NCBI GenBank assembly: GCA_028554645.1
Contig: JAQOOI010000079.1
Span: 2,223,385-2,287,384 of the forward strand
Direction of reading: 5' to 3'
Length of the DNA stretch: 64,000 nt
Source: Omphalotus guepiniiformis
Taxonomy: Eukaryota > Basidiomycota > Agaricomycetes > Agaricales > Omphalotaceae
Positions 21,759 through 32,807 of this stretch are shown piece after piece. A program made the position numbers and the translations under genes. How positions within the stretch are numbered: position 1 is the first letter of the stretch; every line of letters begins with the position of its first letter. The notes below the pieces were generated by a model. The model did not search any database. It worked only from the letters and a program-made list of their open reading frames with translations, and was not told where the DNA came from.

Positions 21759-24048
21759 CTACGCGGAAGGTACTATTGCTTCGAATCCGTTGCTGGTTAT
21801 TCCTGAGCCTGGAAGTATTCTTGACTCGATTGCTTTTGTTTCTGTATGTTCATAGGCCTATCAAGGGCATGATATGATGCACGCGTCTTGGCCACTCACC
21901 CTCATCAATTGCGATTGTCGATAGTCGAGGCTGTTCTTTCATTGGATCTTCGACGTTGTTGTCCGCATGTGAATCTGACACCAACGAATTTAATTTCATT
22001 CCAATGCGAAGTTAGAGAGAACACGAAGACGGGCAAGGAACTAACAATTACCAGTCGGTGGGCGGTCGAAATAATCCGCATCGAGCCCAGCCTGCATCGC
22101 AAGGGACGCCTTCTGCTGTTTCCATGCTGACGGCCTGGTGGAATGCATGCCATCTCTGTCCTCCGGCCTAGTAGCGGCCAAACCATCCAAGAAGCCGAAG
22201 AACTTTCTGACTCGCCCCGAGCGAAGGAGTGAATCATACACTTCGGGCTTTTCGTTCGCCTCCATAGCGCGGGCAATTAGCCAAGCAAAGTCGAAGCCGT
22301 ATTGAGCTTGGGAGCTGCGGTCAGGTAACTTGCTTAATGCTCTCTCCAAATCGTCTAAGCAGACGAGGGAGTAACTCCGGCTGGAAGGTGAGCTATCGCG
22401 CCAACAGCAGAGCAAGAGATACGAAATATCGTGTATAGTAGTGTAGATGACTGCGGGACCATCAACAGTGTTTTGAAAGTAGAAACGGATTGTATGTATG
22501 ATTTGTCTTGCGAGTTCTTAGAAGGACAATTCAACTGGAATACCATAAGCGAAACGGAGGGTGAAAACGCACCATCGTCAAGATTAACGGTAGGGGATCC
22601 GAACCGGAGCTCAGCGTAAAGATGTGAAAAGTACGCCGCTTGCAATGAAACGTCCTTCGAATTACTATTAATATCCCGGATAATAAGCTCTAGTGTGAAA
22701 ATCCGGTGCTCTTTAGACCAAGGGAGGTTTTTGAGCAAGGTATTGTATATGTAATAGCTAGACTTGGGATGCTCAGAAGGATAGTTAATAGCGATAGCAA
22801 GCATGTCTTCCTCCAGTTCTTCAAGGCAGTGTAACGTATGATATGTCATTGACAGGTTGTCTCGATATTCAGAATATACCCAGTTCATTGCCTTCCCGAT
22901 GCAATCATTCGGTTTTGCCAATTCCGAGACCTGTCGAGAAACAAAACGATCAGACGCACGGTCGGCTGCTGTCCAATCCTTGGCTGGCGAAGTTATTTTG
23001 AATCGGAGTGCAAAGCTAGCGCTTGACGCATGTATGGATTGCAGGATCCACAATACTGTCCGATAGAAGATCCACGCTTGGGGCGACTTGTACGCGCATG
23101 GACGTTGGCTACGGAAGATGATGGTGAATGAAGGCATGATAGTTGTCATGGACAGAAACAACATTGCTGCTCCAATCTCACAAGTCAAAACCAGGGCTAC
23201 GATGCGGTTTAGGGACCAAAGTAGGTCCAGGATGCCCGCGAAGAAGAGCACAAGGGCAGCTTGGAGAAGGAGGGGAAGTGATGAGAGTATGTTGACCACA
23301 CGCCACTTCTCGAATGCTTCGAGGCGTATCTGCCTAAGCATAAGTGCATCTTTGGGACTGAGAGTAGCACTAGCTGATCGATATTCACGGAGCCATTGTT
23401 TACAAAGGATGCCGATGATAGCTGTGGAGAGACTGAGAGTGAGGCTTGAGAACCAAAACACGTTAACTCGAATTGATAGCGGGGACGGCGCAAAGCCTGA
23501 GATCGACTCGGAAGAAGACGCGACTGCGGAGAAATTGGGTGAGATAGTCGTGTTTCGTAGGAGTAATGAGAGTTGAAGGAGGAGATCATTCGTAGACGTC
23601 GAGTCTTGTTGAAGCCACTTATATGATTCAATGAGAAACGCTGTGACAGCGGCAGAGAACAGACCGGCCTACAGATTCAGCATTGTAAGCAAAGATACCA
23701 GTACAAAAGTGCTACATCACAACTTACGAATACCAAAAGCGTGTCAATGTCTTCCCTCCAACCTTTACACATAGCGTCATCGTAACAGTCAACGCGCTTC
23801 ATCACTTCTTCCCAATGATCGCCTTTCTTCGGAAGGGCATATCTATACGGATCGGAATTTGTCCACAGCTTCCATGATAACTATTGGAACATACACATGT
23901 CAGACGAGCTCAACACAGTAATCTGAAACGGAGTGCCCACTGGTACAGGGTCGGTTTGATCCTCATAAGGCTCATTCTGTACGAACGACGGTTTCTCGGA
24001 GCTTTTCAAAGTGCTCGTAGGATCATGTTGTGCTGTCAATTGTATCAT
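21759..24048 (-). CDS. DUF6535 membrane protein (frame break near 3' end)
   Basis: Recognisable exons are 24048-23947, 23880-23728, a long exon from 23668, 22415-22052 (other frame), 21974-21901 and 21857-21759. The DUF6535 signature is SWKLWTNSDPYRYA...WREDIDTLLVF, AGLFSAAVTAFLIESYKWLQ and FWFSSLTLSLSTAIIGILCKQWLREYR. Four hydrophobic helices follow in the first 250 residues, then a soluble helical region. The family is widely expanded in Agaricomycetes and has no known function. The long exon reads open to 22355, but the downstream family-like sequence (CLDDLERALSKLPDRS) is in a different frame from about 22415. No good GT-AG intron explains the switch, so there may be a missed intron, a frameshift or early decay. 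The N-terminal ATG is tentative. Confidence 0.72.
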
Positions 24049-26497
24049 CGTTTCTTGAGTGTATGTCCTATTCAGATAGATTCACTGAACCTTGCATTGA
24101 AACAAGAGAAGAGTAGATCTTACCTCGTAGTAAGGTGTAGAAAGCTGTAGAGCCACTAAACGTGCGAACATCATTGACATCAGTCTATCAAGGCTATGAA
24201 TACCAAATCAAGCACCAGCAGTCAATCAACAAAACGAATGATGTGAAAACGTAAGAGACAGGGACGAATTGAAGCACTCAACCCAAAACAGAGGCCATTA
24301 ACATCCGGCGTGGGGTAGAAGATCAATCGAAGACTAGAAAGCAGATTGATCGCCTAGAGGGATACACCTAAGCCACGACACAGATGAGATAGGGAAATCA
24401 ACCACAACTGCAAAGAACAATTGACAATGAAGGATGCTGTAAATACATACCTAGAGTTCAGTCATGTAACTCGTCAGACCATTTTCCTAGTAAATCATAA
24501 AGCCGAAATTCCCGACGGGGTCGGCCGAAGTCCAGCCATCGCATAGATCAGAAGCATTCAAGCTGCCTACTTTGGGACTGCGATAATGATAAGGAAAGTT
24601 AAGTATATCTAGACCGTTGTACTGGGTTTTGCTTACCAGTGAGGTATTGACGAACCCAAACCTGTCCTGAAGTGCCTCAACTGAAAATGATGAAAGAACG
24701 ACCCGGAGCTTGCTTCTGAAGGTCGGTTGAGTAGTTACTGCAGGAACATAGATCCATGATATTGGTGTGTGGGATAACCTAAAGACAGGAGATAGGAAAT
24801 AAATAATTAGCATAGATATTTGAGACGTCATGCATTACCTGTATGTAAGTCCTCGGAAAGAACAACGGCAGTGATGCCAGTACGGTGACATGTACTAGCA
24901 GGTACTAGCTCACGATTTCCCGTTCGACTTTCTTCCGTAAACTTTGTAGGGACTGCGCGGGGTGGGAACGAGCAATAAGTAATGGACCTGGGATTAATGT
25001 CATGTCCTCGCTTGAACTAGGTATCGAACAATCCGATACTATGTGTGGGCGAAACACGAGGTAGTCTAAATGACCTGCATCGTGTCTCCCAATAGCCGAA
25101 TGAGGACTTTGTACTGGCAGCGCGTACTTAATAAGTCAGGGTAAGTGGAAGTGGGCAAAGGGCATACGCACATAGATAACAGGTTCTCATTTTCATTATT
25201 CCCTGTTTTGTGAACCTGAACAACATCCGGAGGTAACAAAAATTACGCCCCCTCAAGCGTACGAAATTGTCGACATGAATTTCTGGAAAGTCCGAGCCTG
25301 CAGACCATACCGAAATGCAAGAACTAGCTTTCTTGGTCAAATAAGAATAAGGTCTATCAGTAGAAAGCGTGTGGGACACGACATGAAGCTATGGAGGAAA
25401 GTGAGGACCAACGACCTCGAAGACCAGGTCGTGGTGCTCGTAAATTATGTAAAGACGTAAAGGAATTCAACGTTCCAATGACTTCGGATATCGCGTGACC
25501 AAGAGTGCGTGTAGTGATAGTTCGAGTGTAACTAGAAAAGGACATTTCAAAGGCAAAGCGATACTCAGCTTCAGAAAACTTTGATGACGTACGACACGTT
25601 TCCCGCGTATAGTCCACAGGAGATGTATGTAGACCTAGTAGTTTTGAACGTGTTGCAAGTCGAGGCAATATGTCCGCTAGTACAGGTTCTAGTAGTACTG
25701 TTTAGTGCTCTGTACTCCCGACTAGAAGGAGATGCGTTAAAACTTGCATTGTAATTGACAACTTGAGATATCGAATGACTCCAAACAGCTAAGAGAGAAT
25801 GAACGTAAAAGAAGGCCTACGTAGGACACGAGATACTATTAGCATGCAAGGCTGCGCCATGGTATATTGAGATGAAAGAGAAAACTTTACCTAGTAAAGA
25901 TCAGTCGATAAAACGATGATCATGCTATAATGAACAATCCAAGGCTAGCAAATCAGAGTCGCATGGGGTTGCAGGATTCGGGACTTGATACTCTTAATGA
26001 ACCCCCCTATCCGTATACAGCGCAAAGGTAAAGCTACATCTTGATTGGGATTATGAAAAACGAAACGTCATCTTAGTAAAATGTAGTATGCTGAATTGTT
26101 TAACGAAGGCATTAGATTATGGTCTAATAAGCGTACAGGTCTTGAAGTACTCACCGCTCAAACACCAAATCAGCTACCAAGTGCTGCGATAGGACCGGAA
26201 CGCAAGACAATGGCCCCATCCTGATTGTATAAGGAAATGTCAAAGGACAATTTAAGGCTTCAAGGAAGAAACGTGGTAGCCTGAAGATGCGTGCCAGAGC
26301 GTATTTTACAGAAAGATTCGCCATGGGCCCATGCTCCACTGATGGTTGGACTCTAGCACAGATTTTACGATGTGCAACAGGATTTGGCATAGCAAATAGA
26401 TTTGGGAAGCGGGGACGGAAGGTAGATGACGTCGAGACATGACTGAAACACTCGAACTAGAAGAAAATAGTCGACACGAGGCAAAAAGTTGCTTAAA
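24049..26497. other. Gene-poor stretch with unassigned frames
   Basis: Minus-strand open frames at 24487-24831 (114 codons), 25357-25668 (103 codons) and 26151-26390 have no domain I recognise and no convincing splice partners. The sequence is AT-richer than the flanking genes. The upstream part presumably includes the promoter of the DUF6535 gene. Confidence 0.4.
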
Positions 26498-27460
26498 TCA
26501 TACCACATCCTCCAAAACCGCACTTGCGACCTTCAGTAAAGGATCGCTGACCGTCTCTCGGCCCTTCAGATACTCCTTCAAGATACAAGAGGATTTTGCA
26601 CCTCCTCCTTTACACCCCTTGCAAGACCGGCCGTGCTGAATCATAAGCACATGTAGACCGTACTTCAACTCGTCTGGAATCTTCCTATCGAGGTGCGCTT
26701 GTGCAAGGACGCGATCGCAATTCGATGGTACCCATCCAAGTAACTTGCTCAGACGGAACACATGGGTGTCGACGGCGAAGGAGTCTCGTCCCAAACAAAA
26801 CAGAAGAACGCACGATGCGGTCTTTGGCCCAACACCATCATACGACACCAGTTCCATCATTATTTCCTCGTCTGTCAACTTCACTCCATCCGACTTCTGC
26901 TCCGCCAAATGCTGTAGGGAGTATGAACCGTGCCTCTCCTTGATCGTGGACAGGAGGTTTTGTATCGTAGTAGCCTTCTTGTTTGCTAGTCCACCATGAC
27001 GTATAGCATCCACTACGGCTTCCTTCGGGGACGAGGCAATTGCGGCGAAATTGTTTCGCCCGAAGGCTGTATCTAGACTTTCTTTCGCTCGAGTCGAATT
27101 TCGGCCAGAAGTGTTCTGAGACAAAATTGTCCCTATAAGTGATTCGATGACGTTCGGAACGTTGCCACAGGTCGTAGCTGAATTACTGGCGATATCTGGA
27201 GAAACTCGGATAGCAGACTTGTCTGGATGAGCATTAGAGAGAAGTTCAAAAACAGAAAGTGCTTCTTCAGGAGTTGGACGAAGGAATGTAGGAAAAGGCG
27301 ATTGGGAAGCATACGTTTCCACCGCTCTCCTCTTTTTCGAACGGAGTGGCGACTGATTAGATTGGATGACATCGGAGCGTATCGATAATTCAGGTGAACG
27401 ACTTCTCTTCACAGCGGTACGTATTTCCAAACGGGTAGACCTGCGAATTGTAGTCGACAT
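26498..27460 (-). CDS. HhH-GPD DNA glycosylase (endonuclease III-like)
   Basis: A single exon encodes 320 residues. The basic Ser-rich N-terminus (KRSRSPE, RSKKRRA) could be nuclear. ESLIGTILSQNTSGRNSTRA is the conserved LLSQNT-type segment. LVSYDGVGPKTASCVLLFC is the helix-hairpin-helix with the catalytic Lys position, and FAVDTHVFRLSKLLGW carries the essential Asp. This set defines the HhH-GPD base-excision-repair superfamily, closest to EndoIII/Nth. The C-terminus has only three Cys (C-x2-C-x8-C) where EndoIII has four (C-x6-C-x2-C-x5-C), so a normal 4Fe-4S cluster is doubtful. The base it removes cannot be told from sequence. Confidence 0.9.
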   Translation of the reverse strand: MSTTIRRSTRLEIRTAVKRSRSPELSIRSDVIQSNQSPLRSKKRRAVETYASQSPFPTFLRPTPEEALSVFELLSNAHPDKSAIRVSPDIASNSATTCGNVPNVIESLIGTILSQNTSGRNSTRAKESLDTAFGRNNFAAIASSPKEAVVDAIRHGGLANKKATTIQNLLSTIKERHGSYSLQHLAEQKSDGVKLTDEEIMMELVSYDGVGPKTASCVLLFCLGRDSFAVDTHVFRLSKLLGWVPSNCDRVLAQAHLDRKIPDELKYGLHVLMIQHGRSCKGCKGGGAKSSCILKEYLKGRETVSDPLLKVASAVLEDVV

Positions 27461-29297
27461 GGTGGATACTGAAGAATATTAGCGCTGGCTCAGGCTGCGA
27501 CGCGAGTGGAAATCGATCACATGACTGGTTAGCTTAGGGCCGGCTTCGGCAGCGGAAATACTAGCGCCGGCTCAGCGCTAGAACCTGATCACATCCATGA
27601 TCCATCCTCGCTCCGAGTCAGAGTTCAGGCATACTTCATGATTTATAGATGATACTTGCTTTCCGCGCCTGATAGTGGAAGGTTGTTGAAAGGACGCTCA
27701 CCTTGAACAACACATGGTACCTATTCTGGAGCAGGAGTGTCGTAGTATTGCGTTTGCAATTGGAACCACATCATACACCTCCAGAGCTCTGCGTGCATCG
27801 TACATATCTACAGCCACGCAAAGGCAGGCAAATCTCGAAAGCAGAAAGAAGTGGCAGATCAGAACATACAAGTGAGCCCTTTTTCGAGTTATTATTGCTT
27901 TCTCAGTCTGCATATGGAATCACTTCCATCTGGAGGTACTTCTGGGTTGCGCTGCCAGTAGAATTTCAAAACCAATACTATTTCATACTCAAAAGAAGGG
28001 CCAAAGCTGAGCAAAGCTGCCGACGGCTTTCTATTATGGGCGCATGGCATATGCCGCGGATTCTATTTCTGATGGTCAATTTCTGATGGTACATGTAGGT
28101 ACTGGCGGAGCGCCCCTTTCGCCTTCGACTACGCGATGTCTCAGATTCTTCTGCTAAATTTGGGTGAACAAGAGTATTGTTTTGTCTGCATCGCACACTG
28201 CGGGTCCGGTTATGTCTCTGTCAGGTCCTATCAGCGCTTGACGTCTACCGAGTAAGTATCAGTCTCCGCCCCACAAAGCAACGATATTAACCGATTGCGC
28301 ATGCTCACTTAGACAAAGGTACTTGACGCCATTTCAGTTACCTACTGCCCTTGGTCCTCGGTGATGATTTAGGATATGTTTCCGCGCTCCAAAATCAAAT
28401 CCCAGGATCTACTCTCCTGAAACAACTGTCTAGGTCGCGTACTTACCAATTGATTCGTGAGGTTGGTTGTCACCGACGGATTCTTGTTACACTTGATAAT
28501 TAGTGACCCGCCCGTTTGTGAGCCTCATGGCCGCGTCTGAAGCAGCGCCCGCCGTGCATAGTTCGCTGATTGTGCATGTGAATATGTGCATCTAGACTTT
28601 AGGGGTTCACTTCTCAGACTTTTGGTGGAAGGCAAAGAATAAGCAGATGACGAGTTCCCGACCGGGTTGTGCGTGACTTTGCTTTGTTTCTTGGGTCTTT
28701 CTTCTACCAGTTCCTCGAGGAAAATACCTTTGACAAGGCTAGCGCACATGGAGATGTACTATCCGGTCTCGCGATGTTTAACGTTAAACTGATTGGTCAG
28801 AGAGTAAGCAGGTATGAATGTCAGTTGAAGAGCCCAGGAGTGACGGATACCAACATACGCAGCAGCATACAGCAGGAGGCAGCGTGTGAGAAGCAGAAGA
28901 AAGAAGCTCGCAGTAGCAGCAGCAACACACCGCAAACATGCGTCGCCTGGGACTAGTTGTTATCCGTATTGCTAGCTCTTGACCTTCCGAGAGGGTGGTT
29001 TAGGGTTTGGGCTATCATCCCAGCTGTACGAGACGGAGTTATCATCCCAGCAAAGCCTGCAGTCGAGTTAGACACAAAAGCTTGAAGAGTTCATTCAATG
29101 CTTCGCTTCCGGAATTTGTTTGGCTCCATGCGGCGGAGACGAGGCTGGAATACACTGACTGCACTGTCTCCTTCCATTGATCAGGTGCTCAGTATGCCGT
29201 AACAGACGCCCGAGTATAAAACTGTCCCATGTCCTCAACTGCGGCCTAAGCCTCTTGCTCCTTGCGACCATCTTCATTGCTCTCGATCCCCCAATCC
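27461..29297. other. Intergenic, no convincing gene
   Basis: The open frames at 27703-28086 (plus) and 28525-28749 (minus) have no recognisable features. The stretch lies between the divergent glycosylase and MYND genes and should hold both promoters. Confidence 0.4.
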
Positions 29298-30662
29298 ATG
29301 AACAATCTGAATATGAAATACATTAACGGTCTTCTCCCTACAATCATCATCATTGGCATTGCTTTCTATCACGTATACATGAGCAATCATCTGCTCTTTG
29401 CAACCATCGTCACTGGGATTGCTCTCTATCACCTGTACATAAACAATCATTTGCTCTTTGCAACCATCGTTACTGGCATTGCTCTCTATGACCTCAATCT
29501 TTTGCTCCCCGTAATCATATTCATTGGCATTGCTCTCTTTAAGCTTATGGACACATACTTATACGTTCAATTGTTTCTTTGGCGAAAATACGGGCGGGGC
29601 GTGGAATTCGATGATCTATCAAACGTGGCCCGGGGACGCACAGAAATTGATCCAAACATGGAACACACAGAGCTTGAACCAAACATTGGACGCGCAGAAC
29701 TTGATCCTAACATGCCGGGACGCACACAACTTGATCCAAAAGGTGGTATTGAGGTCGCCTATGGACTTGATCTCATTAGAGGATATTTTCTCTCTATCAC
29801 TGACTCGCGTCGTGCGGACCCAATTCTCGATTTGCACACTGGACCAGGGGGCTCTGGAGAACAGACTGACCTTGCCACAATGTTGGAGAACTGGCATAAG
29901 CATGGTGTTCCCGAGGGCCATATTCAGAGGGCGTGGAGAGGGGAAGATGTCTCTGTATTCAGGTAAGTTCGAGGTGTACTAGCACTTCAGAGCTTCATCC
30001 TTGACTAAGTCTCCGCTAGTCCAAGAAACGTGGACCCTAACGTTTGTCTCTTACCACAACTACCCAAATTGTTCCCGCTAATCCGTCTTCTAATCTATCC
30101 AGTCATGCGTAATGTGCTTTAAGCCAACTACTATGCGGTGCTCGAAATGCAAAACTGTCTATGCATGTAGCGAAGAACATGCGAAGCAGGTGAGAACCGT
30201 GACGCACAGGTCCCCTTTATCCGTGTGTATATAACTCCACCACAGGGCTGGAAGAACCATAAAGCACAATGTGGTGCTAAGGCACCTCCGCAGACCTCTG
30301 CGAAACCCCCAGATTCAGGATATGCAGTCAAGACTGTCAAGGCCTACCTCCTCCCCGTCGACGAGAACTCTCCTCGGATTGTGGAGGTGGAATGCAAAGT
30401 GAACCCAGCAGATCCCGAGGAGGAGGAGGAGGAATACGATAACCCCTTCGACAGCGTCCGCGCATACACGGGTAAACCTGACACCACTGTATTGTGTTCT
30501 ATCACTGCAGCAGGATATCCGTGGAAATTCGGCAGCAGGGGGCCTGTAAACGACATTTTCGGCGGCGATGCATTCTTGATTGACGGGTCACCTTCGAATC
30601 GGACCATTCACCGTATCACGAATGGCAAGGCGAAACATGACTGGTCAGGTTCTTTTTGGTGA
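29298..30662 (+). CDS. MYND-finger protein with repeat-built membrane N-terminus
   Basis: Exons 29298-29962, 30020-30041, 30103-30189 and 30246-30662 join in frame (396 residues). The N-terminus holds four hydrophobic segments of about 20 residues (GIAFYHVYMSNHLLFATIVT, GIALYHLYINNHLL, GIALYDLNLLLPVIIF, GIALFKLMDTYLYV) encoded by 60-bp tandem repeats. Next come four short repeats (RTEIDPNM, HTELEPNI, RAELDPNM, RTQLDPK). The zinc finger is C-VM-C...C-SK-C...YACSEEHAKQGWKNHKAQC, a complete MYND C6HC set split by an intron. A C-terminal domain with an Asp/Glu tract follows. MYND fingers bind proline-rich partners, and many mushroom MYND proteins are uncharacterised. The short second exon and its GTTTGT donor are the weakest call. 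Membrane placement is inferred from hydrophobicity. Confidence 0.75.
29330..29540 (+). repeat. 60-bp tandem coding repeat
   Basis: About 3.5 units occur, each containing GGCATTGCT..CTCTATCAC and AATCATCTGCTCTTTGCAAC, with a period near 60 bp (20 codons). Units 2 and 3 are most alike. The repeat preserves frame and encodes successive hydrophobic helices of the MYND protein. Confidence 0.85.
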
Positions 30663-31414
30663 TGAAACAAGAGAACCCAAAAAAGGGTCGGATGAGTGAA
30701 AGATATGTTAATGTTGATAAACAGAGCCTGGCTGCAGCCACTGCGTACTTCACCAATTATCCATACAAGTGACGGACTATCGTCATTATCCTGCATTCCT
30801 GCTGCTTCCTGAACTCCTGCTAAGATCTTGTACATGCTTTGTCGCTGCTCTGTTGTTCTCCATTTGCTGTCCTTCGCACCGGATTGAATCTGTATTTGCA
30901 TACTTAAGGTATCCCTGTATTGCTGAAATGTATTTGATCCTCGTCTCATACGTCCCCTCCCCACTCCTCGAGAAGTCATTCATCCGCTCTCAAGGCAAAG
31001 ATCGACGTATGTACCAAAGAACCGTCGTTAAAGACCAACGGTAACAGTTTGTTACCATCTTTTCTGCCGCGACCCAAACGCTATACACCAGCAATTCCGT
31101 ACGGCATTGCTGTCGGGACGCCGGAGAGTCCTGAATGTGGGACTTGAAGCTAGCTTGACTGTTTGAACGATCGCTTGTTCGACGCCAAGCCATGCGGAGA
31201 ACAGGTTTGAGTTCACCCTGAGGGGTGCTGAAGGCCCAGAAGGGTCCATAGGATCGTCGATTATCGATATCGTCCGCCGTGGGATATCCCATTATACGTC
31301 TGATTTGAATGGATTCATCCCAGCGAATGGTGGCTTGACGGAGTCAGTGAAGGTCAATTAGGGTTTTACAGAACAGAGTATTTACCTTCAGTCGTAAAAT
31401 GATGGGAAAAAGAA
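30663..31414. other. Intergenic, unassigned frames on minus strand
   Basis: Minus-strand frames at 30608-30979 (overlapping the 3' end of the MYND gene) and 30990-31292 lack recognisable domains. I see no supported gene. Confidence 0.4.
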
Positions 31415-31495
31415 TGTCCCAGGCAGGATTCGAGCCTGCGTCTTCACGGACTGCTACTCCACAACGTGATGATCTAACCACTAATCGACAAGGAC
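31415..31495 (-). tRNA. tRNA-His (GTG), with a 9-nt intron
   Basis: On the minus strand: GTCCTTG acceptor, GAT/ATC D-stem with TAGTGGTTAG loop, TCACG/CGTGA anticodon stem, TTGTGG loop giving anticodon GTG, and T-arm GCAGG-CTCGAAT-CCTGC. The 10 nt between G37 and the 3' stem are best read as a 9-nt intron (AGTAGCAGT) plus base 38. A T-rich run just downstream (plus-strand A's at 31407-31414) fits a Pol III terminator. The acceptor stem has one T-T mismatch (position 6) and one G-T pair, so the gene may be weakened. Confidence 0.75.
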
Positions 31496-32807
31496 CATGA
31501 GTAAGGTCCCTGGGAGCGCGTATTGACGGGACGCACCTACCTGAGTAAGTTTCAATCACAACCACAATCAGGACAATGCACCGTTTATGCACGCTTGAAG
31601 TTTCTTGGTCCCCTATCGCGAAAGATGTTGGGACGGTCAACGACTTGAATCATATGTACATGTTGCGACTTACATCGGCGCTGCATGGACAACGAAAGTG
31701 AATCAAAGGTGAAACAAGTCGATGTAGACGAGAGTGCAATTTGACGGGACTCACGGGAGTACCTCGGTCAGTGGGCAACCATTGGTGTCCCTGTGACTCG
31801 TTTGAACTTTGCGATCCCACTATCAGGGTATGAATCAGGATTGCTGGCAGGTGACATGCTTGTAAGCTTGAAAGAGGCCTAGGCCAGTGCTCTGACATGA
31901 GGTGAAGATTTGTTACATCCCTATATTATTATAATGAGTCAATGTTACCGTACTGGTGCACTAATCTCTTTGTTCTATAAGCTTTGTCCGGCGAAAGAGG
32001 AGGTTACGGTCTCAAGATGGAATGAGGAACTTGCTCGAAATTAGTTCTATGATGCGTTGAATCAATCGCTAAAATAGTATTACCGGGTGACGTGTATTTG
32101 AGAAATTTCTGCGTGAGTGCAGCTTTCTGAACGGCATAGTTGTTTCAACATACCGCATCATGCCATCTATTTCGCGGCTTCGCCACCTCCGTAAGGTTGG
32201 AACTTTGAGGATATGACTCGACTCGAACGCGTCTAGGGTGGCGTCACGCGTCGCGAACACGAGATATGGCGTATTCAAATTGCTTTATATCATCATGACC
32301 ACTTCCAAATATGCTTGAATGGTTCTTTGTACCGTGACAAAGGGTCGTTTTGCCTATACATGTTGTTTCGTAAGCGCGATACTAGGGCCGAGAGAGGTGA
32401 GTCAATTACTCACAGCAAGGTGAGTCACCTTTGCGCGTGAGGTTGATTTTTCGATTTGAAGTTTCCCACTGCTTGTTACAGTAATTACTCTTTGACTCCG
32501 GATGTAACTCTTCTGAGATCAAATCACGAAGTGGTGAATCTGACTCGTCCTGGCCGGAATCTATGCGAATGACAGATCCAGGAGTTTGAGCTGACCTGCA
32601 AGTTCACATATACGGAGTATTGAGAATACGCAGCGGAGAGACCATGACGAGACGCGATATGCATGTTTGGATAGCGGAAAGAATTGTGATTCGTGGATTC
32701 AATTTGGAAGTCCATTGCCTTTTGATGTTTTTTGTTTGCATCTCGAACCGAGGCCCTTGGGACCAAATAGCACACAACATCGCGACCGTACTCTCATTCC
32801 TTCCAAT
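31496..32807. other. Intergenic upstream of BUB3
   Basis: No gene is supported. Short frames occur on both strands without domain features. The last few hundred bases should include the BUB3 promoter. Confidence 0.4.
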
